Below are positions 1 through 5,461 of a DNA stretch of 5,461 nt, piece by piece. Position 1 is the stretch's first letter, and each line of letters starts with the position of its first letter. Under the pieces are notes generated by a model that saw only the letters and a list, made by a program, of their open reading frames with translations, ran no database searches and had not been told where the DNA came from. The stretch covers positions 1 through 5,461 of the forward strand of contig JAGWPI010000289.1 in NCBI GenBank assembly GCA_028877005.1, written 5' to 3'. Source of the stretch: Bacteroidota bacterium (GTDB lineage: Bacteria > Bacteroidota > Bacteroidia > Chitinophagales > Chitinophagaceae). A program made the position numbers and the translations under genes.

Positions 1-200
1 CGTGGCGCCGTGCTGTGAATCGGGCGAGTGCGCCGAGATGACATCCGTTTCCATTTTTTGATTCCTCGCTTGGCGAGAGTCCCCACGCACGCCATTGATG
101 GGTAACTTTCAAAAATTAATTTTGTTACAAAAGAGACCATTCGCGCGTGCAGCGACCAAACAAACAAATAATCGAGCAGACGAAATAGTGGGACCAGGGA
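1..200. other. G+C-rich left end without an intact gene
   Basis: No open frame of useful length crosses this stretch. The first 100 bases are about 58% G+C by hand count and the next 100 about 41%, against well under 40% for the genes that follow. Plus-strand frames are broken by stops, including TAG at 186-188 just upstream of the next gene in its own frame. A small perfect hairpin, CTCGC (65-69) with GCGAG (73-77), is present but has no T-run after it on either strand. From about 98 to 200, short pieces resemble the expected N-terminus of a TIGR02757 protein but fall in different frames. This could be low-quality contig-end sequence, a chimeric join, or real decay of the 5' end of the next gene. 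Confidence 0.6.
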
Positions 201-785
201 ATGTCGAATCGTATCAATCATCGGTTGTTTGATGATGCGCCGCACGATTTTATACTAAACCACACAGCCATTGATTTAAAAAAACTACTTTCTTTCCAAT
301 ACCGCACATTCAATACCACCGATTTATTGTACATGCTCAGTTTTTTACAACAACATTATCGCAGGTATGCCACGCTAGAAAATGCTTTTAGCCAATGGGG
401 CAATACCATAGAAGCCATGCTCAATGGATTTTATCATTATTTTTTTTCATTACCCGATGCTCCATACCGAACTAAAAAACATATAGCCACACCTGAAAAA
501 AAATCAGCATGCAAAAGACTAAATATGTATTTACGTTGGATGGTGCGCAATGATAATAAGGGTGTTGATTTTGGTATTTGGCAGCAAATAGCACCTGCAC
601 AACTCATTTGTCCGTTAGACCTTCACGTGGCAAGGGTAGCCAAACATTTTAATATGATACAACGTAAACAAACCGATTGGCTAACTGCCTTGGAATTAAC
701 ACAGTTCTTACGCTTTTTAGATGCTAATGATCCGGTAAAATATGATTTTGCATTGTTTGGATTGGGTATCATTGAAAAATATTGA
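201..785 (+). CDS. TIGR02757/DUF2400 family protein, N-terminally shortened
   Basis: This open frame of 194 residues matches the TIGR02757 (DUF2400) family, a soluble helical protein of unknown function common in Bacteroidota. Recognisable blocks are APHDFILNH (13-21), KRLNMYLRWMVR (105-116), GVDFGIW (121-127), LICPLDLHVARVA (135-147) and DPVKYDFALFGLG (177-189). From memory the family is usually about 250 residues long, with roughly 60 residues ahead of the APHDF block that include a KQDIEIAGFF-like motif and a WGNR-like motif. Those are missing here. ATG 201 is simply the first start after a stop at 186-188 and is probably not the native start. The rest of the frame is clean. The KRLN and PLDLHV blocks recall the lysine helix and catalytic aspartate of endonuclease III-type glycosylases, which is my inference only. 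The next gene begins 18 bases after the stop, so they are probably cotranscribed. Family call is firm; start and intactness are not. Confidence 0.8.
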   Translation: MSNRINHRLFDDAPHDFILNHTAIDLKKLLSFQYRTFNTTDLLYMLSFLQQHYRRYATLENAFSQWGNTIEAMLNGFYHYFFSLPDAPYRTKKHIATPEKKSACKRLNMYLRWMVRNDNKGVDFGIWQQIAPAQLICPLDLHVARVAKHFNMIQRKQTDWLTALELTQFLRFLDANDPVKYDFALFGLGIIEKY

Positions 786-803
786 TGTAAATTGCCTCAT
801 TGT

Positions 804-1121
804 ATGCAACATAGTCCACAACATATTATTAGCCAGTTTCTGCAAAGTAATGATGCTATTATTGTGCAAAACAGCTCGGCATATGAACAAATCCGCAATG
901 CAATAGCATTTTTAATTGAATCGGACTTTTATGGTTTAATACAATTACTTTACAGAATAGATGTTGATGAGCAATTACTTAGAAAAACATTACAGGATCA
1001 TCCTAATCAAGACGCAGCTGATTTAATTACCCAATTATTAATACACCGTCAAGCACAAAAAATAGCTTGGCGAAAAAATATGCAAGAAAATAACGATATA
1101 AGCGAGGAAGAAAAATGGTAA
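804..1121 (+). CDS. small conserved hypothetical protein
   Basis: This protein of 105 residues has no function I can name. An in-frame TTG lies at 792, but ATG 804 is preferred because it is a standard start and the four extra residues add nothing recognisable. The sequence is predicted to be mostly helical and soluble, with no signal peptide or membrane segment. The core at residues 32-65 (NAIAFLIESDFYGLIQLLYR followed by IDVDEQLLRKTL) and the block DAADLITQLLIHRQAQKI (70-87) look like a conserved family I recall from other Bacteroidota. The tail is charged and acidic (EEEKW). It sits 18 bases after the DUF2400 gene and 52 bases before the FAH-family gene on the same strand, so cotranscription is likely, but context does not define its job. 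It could be a small adaptor or regulatory subunit. It has the base use of its neighbours and no sign of transfer. Confidence 0.75.
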   Translation: MQHSPQHIISQFLQSNDAIIVQNSSAYEQIRNAIAFLIESDFYGLIQLLYRIDVDEQLLRKTLQDHPNQDAADLITQLLIHRQAQKIAWRKNMQENNDISEEEKW

Positions 1122-1173
1122 TATTTGGTAAACACTATTTTAAATTATTTAAAGTCTGTTAAATACATTGCAC

Positions 1174-2196
1174 ATGAAATTAGTTTCTTATTTAAAAGAT
1201 GGCCAAGACCAATTAGCATTTTTAGTGAATCAACTTCTATATGATTGCGATTTAGTGCATCCGGAATTGCCGGGAAGTATGAATATGTTTTTAAATTATT
1301 GGGATGACATGTTTCCCATAGCACAAAAAGTGAATCATGCATTAACCACAGGAGCTATGGGAGCCAACAATGGCATACCATTAGAAGGCATTCACTTATT
1401 GGCACCGGTACCTTTTCCCACCAGTTGCCGAGATGGGTATGCATTTAAACAACACGTAGCAGCTGCCAGGCGCAACAGAGGGGTGCCAATGATACCTGAA
1501 TTTGACCAGTATCCCATTTTTTATTTTACTAATCATCATAGCATTCAAGGTTCCGGGCCCATTTATTGCATGCCCGACCATTTTGAACAACTAGATTTTG
1601 AGTTAGAAGCAGCCATTGTTATTTGCAAAAATGGTAGAAATATTGCCGCCGAAGCTGCAGATGACTATATTGGCGGTTTAATGATTATGAATGATATGAG
1701 TGCCCGAAAACTACAAATGGAAGAAATGCTGTTAAATTTAGGTCCTGCCAAAGGCAAAGACTTTTCAACCGTAATTGGACCATGCTTAGTTACCTTAGAT
1801 GAATTAACAGCATTTGAAATACCCCCCAAACCAGGGCATATAGGAAAAAGTTGGAACCTTGCAATGAAATGCTGGGTAAATAATGTAGAAGTAAGTAATG
1901 GAAATTTAGGTGATATGGACTGGACATTTGCCGAAATTATTGAACGTGCCAGTTATGGTGCTAATTTATATGCCGGCGATGTAATTGGCTCAGGTACCGT
2001 TGGTACCGGCTGTTTTTTAGAGCTAAATGGAACAGGCAAACTCAATAATCCTAACTATGAACCGCAATGGCTTAAAGCAGGCGATGTAGTGGAAATGGAA
2101 ATTGAACATATTGGAAGAATAAGCAATACTATTGTAAGTGAAGACAGTACTTTTAGTTTATTAGCTCAGAAGAAAATGACAACCACTTCCAAATAA
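1174..2196 (+). CDS. fumarylacetoacetate hydrolase family protein
   Basis: The 340-residue protein resembles fumarylacetoacetase, which cleaves 4-fumarylacetoacetate to fumarate and acetoacetate in the last step of tyrosine/homogentisate breakdown, in the cytosol. The catalytic set of mammalian FAH can be placed by eye: RDGYAFKQH gives a metal-binding Asp87 and the catalytic His94; DFELE gives metal ligands Glu143 and Glu145; NDMSAR gives Asp174; GKDF gives Lys195; and GTVGTGCFLEL holds Glu283. All appear intact, and the length fits the bacterial two-domain form (N-terminal domain about 1-75, FAH barrel about 80-335). An in-frame TTG at 1168 was passed over for ATG 1174, since MKLVSY is the expected beginning. 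No Shine-Dalgarno site is visible, as is usual in Bacteroidota. The next gene follows after 35 bases. Related FAH-fold enzymes act on other acylpyruvates, so the exact substrate is inferred from the FAH-like residues and the neighbour. Confidence 0.88.
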   Translation: MKLVSYLKDGQDQLAFLVNQLLYDCDLVHPELPGSMNMFLNYWDDMFPIAQKVNHALTTGAMGANNGIPLEGIHLLAPVPFPTSCRDGYAFKQHVAAARRNRGVPMIPEFDQYPIFYFTNHHSIQGSGPIYCMPDHFEQLDFELEAAIVICKNGRNIAAEAADDYIGGLMIMNDMSARKLQMEEMLLNLGPAKGKDFSTVIGPCLVTLDELTAFEIPPKPGHIGKSWNLAMKCWVNNVEVSNGNLGDMDWTFAEIIERASYGANLYAGDVIGSGTVGTGCFLELNGTGKLNNPNYEPQWLKAGDVVEMEIEHIGRISNTIVSEDSTFSLLAQKKMTTTSK

Positions 2197-2231
2197 CCTT
2201 TTAAAATTTACATTGACAGAATCATAAATAT

Positions 2232-3131
2232 ATGATAGTAAATATTAATGAATTGACGGGATTAGAAAGACAGGGTTGGTTACAACATGCCATAGCGCCA
2301 CGCCCCATTGCATTTGCAAGTACAATAGATGCTGCCGGCAATATAAATTTAAGTCCGTTTAGTTTTTTCAATTTATTTTCAACCAACCCGGCCGTTGTAA
2401 TTTTTTCTCCTACACGCAGTGTTCGTGAAAATAAAATAAAAGACACCCTTCAAAATTTACTAGAAGTACCGGAAGTAAGCATTAATATTTGTACAGAAAA
2501 CATGGTACAACAAGTTAGTTTAAGCAGTTGCAATTATCCAAAAGGGGTAGATGAATTTATTAAAGCAGGGTTTACAAAAGCACCGGCTACACATATTCAA
2601 CCGCCATTAGTAAAAGAATCGCCGGTACAAATGGAATGTAAAGTATTGGAAATAAAAAGCTTAGGAGATGGTCCGGGAGCCGGGCAATTGGTAATTGCAG
2701 AAGTTATTTGTATGCATGTAGACGAACATATTTTAAATGAAGACCGCACCATGATTGATCAACGCAAATTACATCACGTTGCCCGACTAGGAGGAGACTG
2801 GTATGCAACTATAAATGAAAGTAATCTTTTTACAGTTACTAAACCAAATGCGCACTTAGGTATTGGTATAGATGCCTTACCCAATAATATCAGAAACAGC
2901 CATATTTTAACCGGTAATGATTTAGCCCAATTAGCCAATGTGAGTACTTTACCAACTATTGATGCTGCATTTGAAGATGCACAACTTAAACAAATTATAC
3001 AATATTATGCCAATAGCCCTTCAGAAATGGAAGAAGAGCTGCAACGTTATGCCAAACAATGTATTCAAGAACAACAAATTCAAAAAGCCTGGCAAATACT
3101 TTTAACTAATACAGATAACTTGGTGGAATAA
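2232..3131 (+). CDS. flavin reductase-like domain protein with C-terminal extension
   Basis: Residues 1 to about 200 form a flavin reductase-like (FMN-binding split-barrel) domain. The typical blocks are APRPIAFASTID (22-33), NLSPFSFFNLFSTNPAVVIF (39-58), KDTLQNLLE (70-78) and HHVARLGGDWYATI (181-194). Such proteins bind FMN and either reduce free flavin with NAD(P)H or use bound FMN themselves. The remaining 100 residues are not part of the usual domain of 160-200 residues. They start with a block around LGIGIDALP and HILTGNDLAQLANV (209-237) and end in a charged helical tail. I recall this long form from Bacteroidota, often beside homogentisate catabolism genes. It lies 35 bases after the FAH-family gene and is probably cotranscribed with it, which suggests a role in tyrosine or related aromatic breakdown. 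The partner enzyme and reaction are not known from the sequence. It is the last gene of the plus-strand cluster and converges on the glycosyltransferase gene. Confidence 0.85.
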   Translation: MIVNINELTGLERQGWLQHAIAPRPIAFASTIDAAGNINLSPFSFFNLFSTNPAVVIFSPTRSVRENKIKDTLQNLLEVPEVSINICTENMVQQVSLSSCNYPKGVDEFIKAGFTKAPATHIQPPLVKESPVQMECKVLEIKSLGDGPGAGQLVIAEVICMHVDEHILNEDRTMIDQRKLHHVARLGGDWYATINESNLFTVTKPNAHLGIGIDALPNNIRNSHILTGNDLAQLANVSTLPTIDAAFEDAQLKQIIQYYANSPSEMEEELQRYAKQCIQEQQIQKAWQILLTNTDNLVE

Positions 3132-3159
3132 TTTAAGCATAGATTAATAACTTTCTATT

Positions 3160-4215
3160 TTAACCAATAGCCCAAACATCCTCTTCATTTAACAAATTAG
3201 ATAGGGTATTCAATTGACTACGCTTATTAGCAATTGCAGTTTCCATTACCTTGTGCACTAAATCTTGCGTAGAATGCGCAATATGAAGTTGCTGCTGTGG
3301 TAAGCCATTTAACCAATCTTTTACTTGCTGTGGAAAATTCTGATCTATTTTTTCAATAATGGGTACCTGAAATAATTGTAAAGCAGCTGCATTACACAAT
3401 TGCTCATACTGCCCCCTAATGGGCAAACACAACAAGCGTTTACCTAAATACAAAGTTTCTGCAGGTGTTTCAAAACCGGCACCGGTAATAACGCCATGCG
3501 CCTGTAACATACTTTGGGTAAAAGCATGATGACTGATTGGAATAAAAGTGATGTTCCCCCGCCGCTCTGTACTTTTTACAATTTTAGAAAATACTTCAAA
3601 ACAAACATCCGGAATTTGATGCAATGCACGAGCCACTTCTGCATCACTATAATGGGAAAGATATACAGTAATATGTCCCTTATCAATGGAATGCCCCTGT
3701 AAAATGTCATTCTTAATGATTGGGGGATAAATAAAATGATCATATTGCTGAAAATGCAACCCAACATAAGCGGTTGCCGGTGCATATTTTTGTAATACCA
3801 ACTCGCCAATAATATTACGCTTTTGTGGCCGAGGAGTATTAGCAGACATAAAGGCTGCCTGATGCCCAACATTAACACTTGGAATATTCTTAATATAACA
3901 AGCCAAAGCTGTTATGCTTTCAAAATCATTTAATATTACATCGTATTGCTCTAGTGGTAATGCCTTAGCTTCTTTATATGCACGAATAGGTGAGCAATAT
4001 TTCAACATTTTAATATAATCCAATCCACCTTTATTTCCATAAAACAAACTCATTCCTTTGCTAACATATTTTATAGGAAGATTGGCATTTAAATGACTAT
4101 TACTACCACTTAAAAACACATCTACCTCTCCATATTGATGCAAATAAGGTAATAATTCCACTGCCCTACTAATATGGCCGTTACCAGTGGCTTGTATGGC
4201 ATAAAATATTTTCAT
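3160..4215 (-). CDS. GT-B glycosyltransferase family protein
   Basis: This protein of 351 residues has the two-lobed pattern of a GT-B glycosyltransferase, most like the family containing the archaeal MJ1255 proteins (Glyco_trans_1_3 type). The N-terminal lobe opens with MKIFYAIQATGNGHISRA, whose GNGHISRA (11-18) is the family's glycine-rich GxGHxSR signature. The C-terminal lobe carries GVITGAGFETPAETLYLGKR (241-260) followed by LPIRGQYEQLCNAAAL (264-279), the expected nucleotide-sugar binding region, comparable to the donor site of MurG-type enzymes. There is no signal peptide or membrane span, so it would work in the cytosol or at the inner face of the membrane. The start lies 15 bases after the stop of the phosphoesterase gene, so the two form an operon with this gene second. 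The donor sugar and acceptor cannot be read. A lipid or envelope acceptor is plausible from the pairing only. Confidence 0.85.
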   Translation of the reverse strand: MKIFYAIQATGNGHISRAVELLPYLHQYGEVDVFLSGSNSHLNANLPIKYVSKGMSLFYGNKGGLDYIKMLKYCSPIRAYKEAKALPLEQYDVILNDFESITALACYIKNIPSVNVGHQAAFMSANTPRPQKRNIIGELVLQKYAPATAYVGLHFQQYDHFIYPPIIKNDILQGHSIDKGHITVYLSHYSDAEVARALHQIPDVCFEVFSKIVKSTERRGNITFIPISHHAFTQSMLQAHGVITGAGFETPAETLYLGKRLLCLPIRGQYEQLCNAAALQLFQVPIIEKIDQNFPQQVKDWLNGLPQQQLHIAHSTQDLVHKVMETAIANKRSQLNTLSNLLNEEDVWAIG

Positions 4216-4230
4216 ACTATAAAAAATAAT

Positions 4231-5121
4231 TTAAAAGGGTTTTGAAAAAGCTACTTGTGCAGGAACTGATTGAAAAGATTGAGATACAGAATGTACAAAT
4301 AAGGCAATTTCATCGGTTACCACATCCGGGCTACCTACTTTTTTGTTCATATCTACTACCTTAGCACTTTCAAAAACTTTATCATCGTAAGTATACATAT
4401 GCCAAGCATTGTTATAAAACTCAAGTGCAGTTAAATGCTCTACCCAGTCGCCACTGTTTAAATAAGTAACCTTTCCATGGGCATTTTCTATCAAACGCAT
4501 TTGTGGTTCGTGAATATGGCCACAAATAACATATTCATATTTTTTTTCAATTGCTATTTCAGCAGCTGTTTGCTCAAAGTTGTTGATTTTGATAATGGCT
4601 TTATTGACACGATTCATAACACTTTTAGAAAGACTCATTTTTTCACGGCCCGCCATTTGCAAGAAATGATTAAGTAACCTATTGAATCGAATAAGCATAT
4701 TATAGCCATGGCATCCTAATTTAGCTAATAATTTGGCACTTCCTTTAGTGGTATTATCAAATACATCGCCATGAAAAATCCAACATAAGTGGCCATTAAT
4801 TTCCATTACCATTTTATCTACCAATTGTATATTTCCCACATCAAAATGGGTATAACGACGTAAAGCTTCATCGTGATTGCCGGTGATATAAATAACCCGT
4901 GTACCTTTAGTAGCCAAACTTAAAATTTCTTTAATTACCTGCATGTGGGCAAGCGGGAAGAAGCGTTTTCGAAACTGCCAAACATCTATAATATCGCCAT
5001 TTAAAATTAAAATTTGAGGCGAAATACTTTTCAAATAGTTCACCAGTTCCTGCGCATGGCAGCCGGTAGTACCTAGGTGCAAGTCACTCATCACAACAAC
5101 ATCTACAGGTCTTTTATTCAT
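4231..5121 (-). CDS. LpxH/YbbF-like metallophosphoesterase
   Basis: This protein of 296 residues is a calcineurin-like metallophosphoesterase of the UDP-2,3-diacylglucosamine pyrophosphatase (LpxH/YbbF) type. LpxH itself makes lipid X from UDP-diacylglucosamine in lipid A synthesis at the inner membrane surface. All metal-binding blocks are present: SDLHLG (Asp13, His15), GDIID (Asp43), GNHDE (Asn82, His83), HGD (His117) and GHIHEP (His202, His204), followed by NSGDW (222-226). The third block reads GNHD, as in LpxH2-like proteins, whereas E. coli LpxH has GNRD. The stretch between HGD and GHIH (about 120-200) is long and basic-amphipathic, which could serve as a membrane-facing lid. The C-terminal 45 residues have no recognisable motif. 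ATG 5121 gives MNKRPVDVVVMSDLH, a natural beginning close to the first motif. It is the first gene of a two-gene unit with the glycosyltransferase. Phosphoesterase fold is firm; lipid A substrate is uncertain, so no symbol is given. Confidence 0.87.
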   Translation of the reverse strand: MNKRPVDVVVMSDLHLGTTGCHAQELVNYLKSISPQILILNGDIIDVWQFRKRFFPLAHMQVIKEILSLATKGTRVIYITGNHDEALRRYTHFDVGNIQLVDKMVMEINGHLCWIFHGDVFDNTTKGSAKLLAKLGCHGYNMLIRFNRLLNHFLQMAGREKMSLSKSVMNRVNKAIIKINNFEQTAAEIAIEKKYEYVICGHIHEPQMRLIENAHGKVTYLNSGDWVEHLTALEFYNNAWHMYTYDDKVFESAKVVDMNKKVGSPDVVTDEIALFVHSVSQSFQSVPAQVAFSKPF

Positions 5122-5170
5122 ATTAAATGGTTTACCAAAATTGAAACCATAGTATTACCTAAATATGAAT
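5116..5170 (-). promoter_or_regulatory. possible leader hairpin over the phosphoesterase start codon
   Basis: Two nested inverted repeats lie just ahead of the phosphoesterase gene. The inner pair is ATGGTTT (5127-5133) with AAACCAT (5144-5150) around a 10-base loop. The outer pair is ATTCATATT (5116-5124) with AATATGAAT (5162-5170), and it includes the initiator ATG (5121-5119 on the minus strand). If transcription starts upstream of 5170, the RNA could fold so that the start codon is paired. The outer stem has only one G-C pair, so it would be weak, and such repeats can arise by chance in AT-rich DNA. Confidence 0.25.
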
Positions 5171-5296
5171 ACAATATGAATTTATTGTTACTTTAATTAG
5201 CGAATGGTGCTTGATTTTATTCATAATTGTGTAAGAGAATGAATATTTTATAGGCGTAATTTAAACAACAAAATAGCGCAAGAGAGTCACTTTTTG

Positions 5297-5304
5297 TATA
5301 TTTG
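5297..5304 (+). promoter_or_regulatory. Bacteroidota-type -7 promoter element
   Basis: TATATTTG matches the Bacteroidota -7 consensus TAnnTTTG exactly and stands 18 bases ahead of the start codon at 5323. This would give a very short leader. No clear TTTG -33 partner is seen at the usual spacing upstream, so the call rests on the -7 element and its position alone. Confidence 0.5.
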
Positions 5305-5322
5305 CTTATTAAACAGAAGCAT

Positions 5323-5461
5323 ATGAAAATGTGGTGGAACAAATTTATTTTAAGCCTACTAATAGTAGTTGTTAATGCCGGCTCAGCAATTGCTCAATGT
5401 TCTATTTGTACTAAAACAGCCGAGCAATTAGGTGAAGGGCCTGCCAAAGGCTTAAACGCAG
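5323..5461 (+). CDS. exported or membrane protein with CxxC motif (3' end missing)
   Basis: Only the first 46 codons are present; the frame is open to the window edge. The start MKMWWNK is followed by a hydrophobic segment (about residues 8-18) and NAGSAIA, giving a clear Sec signal peptide with likely cleavage after Ala24. The mature part begins QCSICTKTAEQL, with Cys26 and Cys29 forming a CxxC pair, and continues GEGPAKGLNA. I recall small Bacteroidota proteins with this CxxCK...GLN pattern that end in one transmembrane helix, but cannot confirm this here. The pair of cysteines at the mature N-terminus could bind metal or haem or be redox active in the periplasm. The site is not a good lipobox because Gln precedes the first Cys. 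A -7 promoter element lies 18 bases upstream, so this gene probably starts its own transcript, divergent from the phosphoesterase operon. Confidence 0.72.
   Translation, partial: MKMWWNKFILSLLIVVVNAGSAIAQCSICTKTAEQLGEGPAKGLNA

Noticed and set aside
1..54. Minus-strand open stretch starting METDVISAHSPD and running off the left edge
   Set aside because: Only 18 codons, unrecognised, and inside the compositionally suspect end; too little to call a gene.
65..77. Hairpin CTCGC-TTG-GCGAG as a transcription terminator
   Set aside because: No T-run follows it in either direction; the T-run at 55-60 is on the wrong side for the plus strand.
792..803. TTG start four codons ahead of the small hypothetical gene
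   Set aside because: ATG 804 follows closely and the added residues show no family resemblance.
1168..1173. TTG start two codons ahead of the FAH-family gene
   Set aside because: ATG 1174 gives MKLVSY, the usual beginning of these proteins.
1145..1590. Minus-strand open frames at 1145-1342 and 1396-1590
   Set aside because: They lie inside the FAH-family gene, whose active-site motifs are clear, and their translations show no recognisable motif.
1993..2008. GGTACCG repeated twice, nine bases apart
   Set aside because: It simply encodes a Gly-Thr-Val-Gly-Thr-Gly stretch of the FAH-family protein.
2222..2446. Minus-strand open frame opposite the start of the flavin reductase gene
   Set aside because: It is a mirror of a well-supported coding frame and has no recognisable motif.
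3139..3161. ATAGA/TCTAT inverted repeat followed by T residues between the convergent genes, as a terminator
   Set aside because: A five-pair stem with one G-C pair and a 10-base loop is too weak to call.
3514..3878. Open frames at 3514-3702 (plus) and 3576-3878 (minus, other frame) within the glycosyltransferase gene
   Set aside because: The glycosyltransferase frame runs unbroken with N- and C-terminal signatures; these are shadows.
4477..4677. Plus-strand open frame opposite the phosphoesterase gene
   Set aside because: The Phe-rich translation comes from the complement of Lys-rich codons in the phosphoesterase.

Overview
The window looks like a piece of a low-G+C member of the Bacteroidota, probably of the Chitinophagales type. 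The genes are AT-rich and lack Shine-Dalgarno sites. A Bacteroidota-style -7 element (TAnnTTTG form) precedes the last gene, and several proteins belong to families I know mainly from this phylum. This placement rests on recognition of the sequences, not on a search.

Left end (1 to about 235): the first 100 bases are about 58% G+C by hand count, clearly richer than the rest, and hold no convincing gene. Just downstream, at about 98-200, short pieces resembling the missing N-terminus of a TIGR02757/DUF2400 protein appear in different frames. The readable part of that gene starts at 201. The contig end may be faulty sequence or a chimera, or the gene may be decaying.

Plus-strand cluster (201-3131): four closely spaced genes run in one direction. 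They are the N-terminally shortened TIGR02757/DUF2400 protein, a small conserved-looking helical protein of unknown function, a fumarylacetoacetate hydrolase family enzyme with the full set of active-site residues, and a flavin reductase-like protein with a C-terminal extension of about 100 residues. The last two fit the lower end of aerobic tyrosine/homogentisate breakdown, but the dioxygenases of that pathway are not in the window.

Minus-strand pair (5121 down to 3160): an LpxH/YbbF-like metallophosphoesterase is followed after 15 bases by a GT-B glycosyltransferase. They are almost certainly one transcription unit, converging on the plus-strand cluster with a 28-base gap. The pairing suggests envelope or glycolipid work, but the substrates cannot be read from the sequence.

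Right end (5122-5461): a divergent intergenic region of 201 bases holds a possible leader hairpin over the phosphoesterase start codon and a -7 promoter element. It leads into the first 46 codons of an exported protein with a CxxC motif, cut off by the window edge.

I see no mobile element, CRISPR array, tRNA or rRNA. Most of the window is ordinary chromosomal housekeeping and catabolic sequence. The points most worth following are the damaged left end, a DNA-glycosylase-like pattern in the DUF2400 protein, and the phosphoesterase-glycosyltransferase pair.
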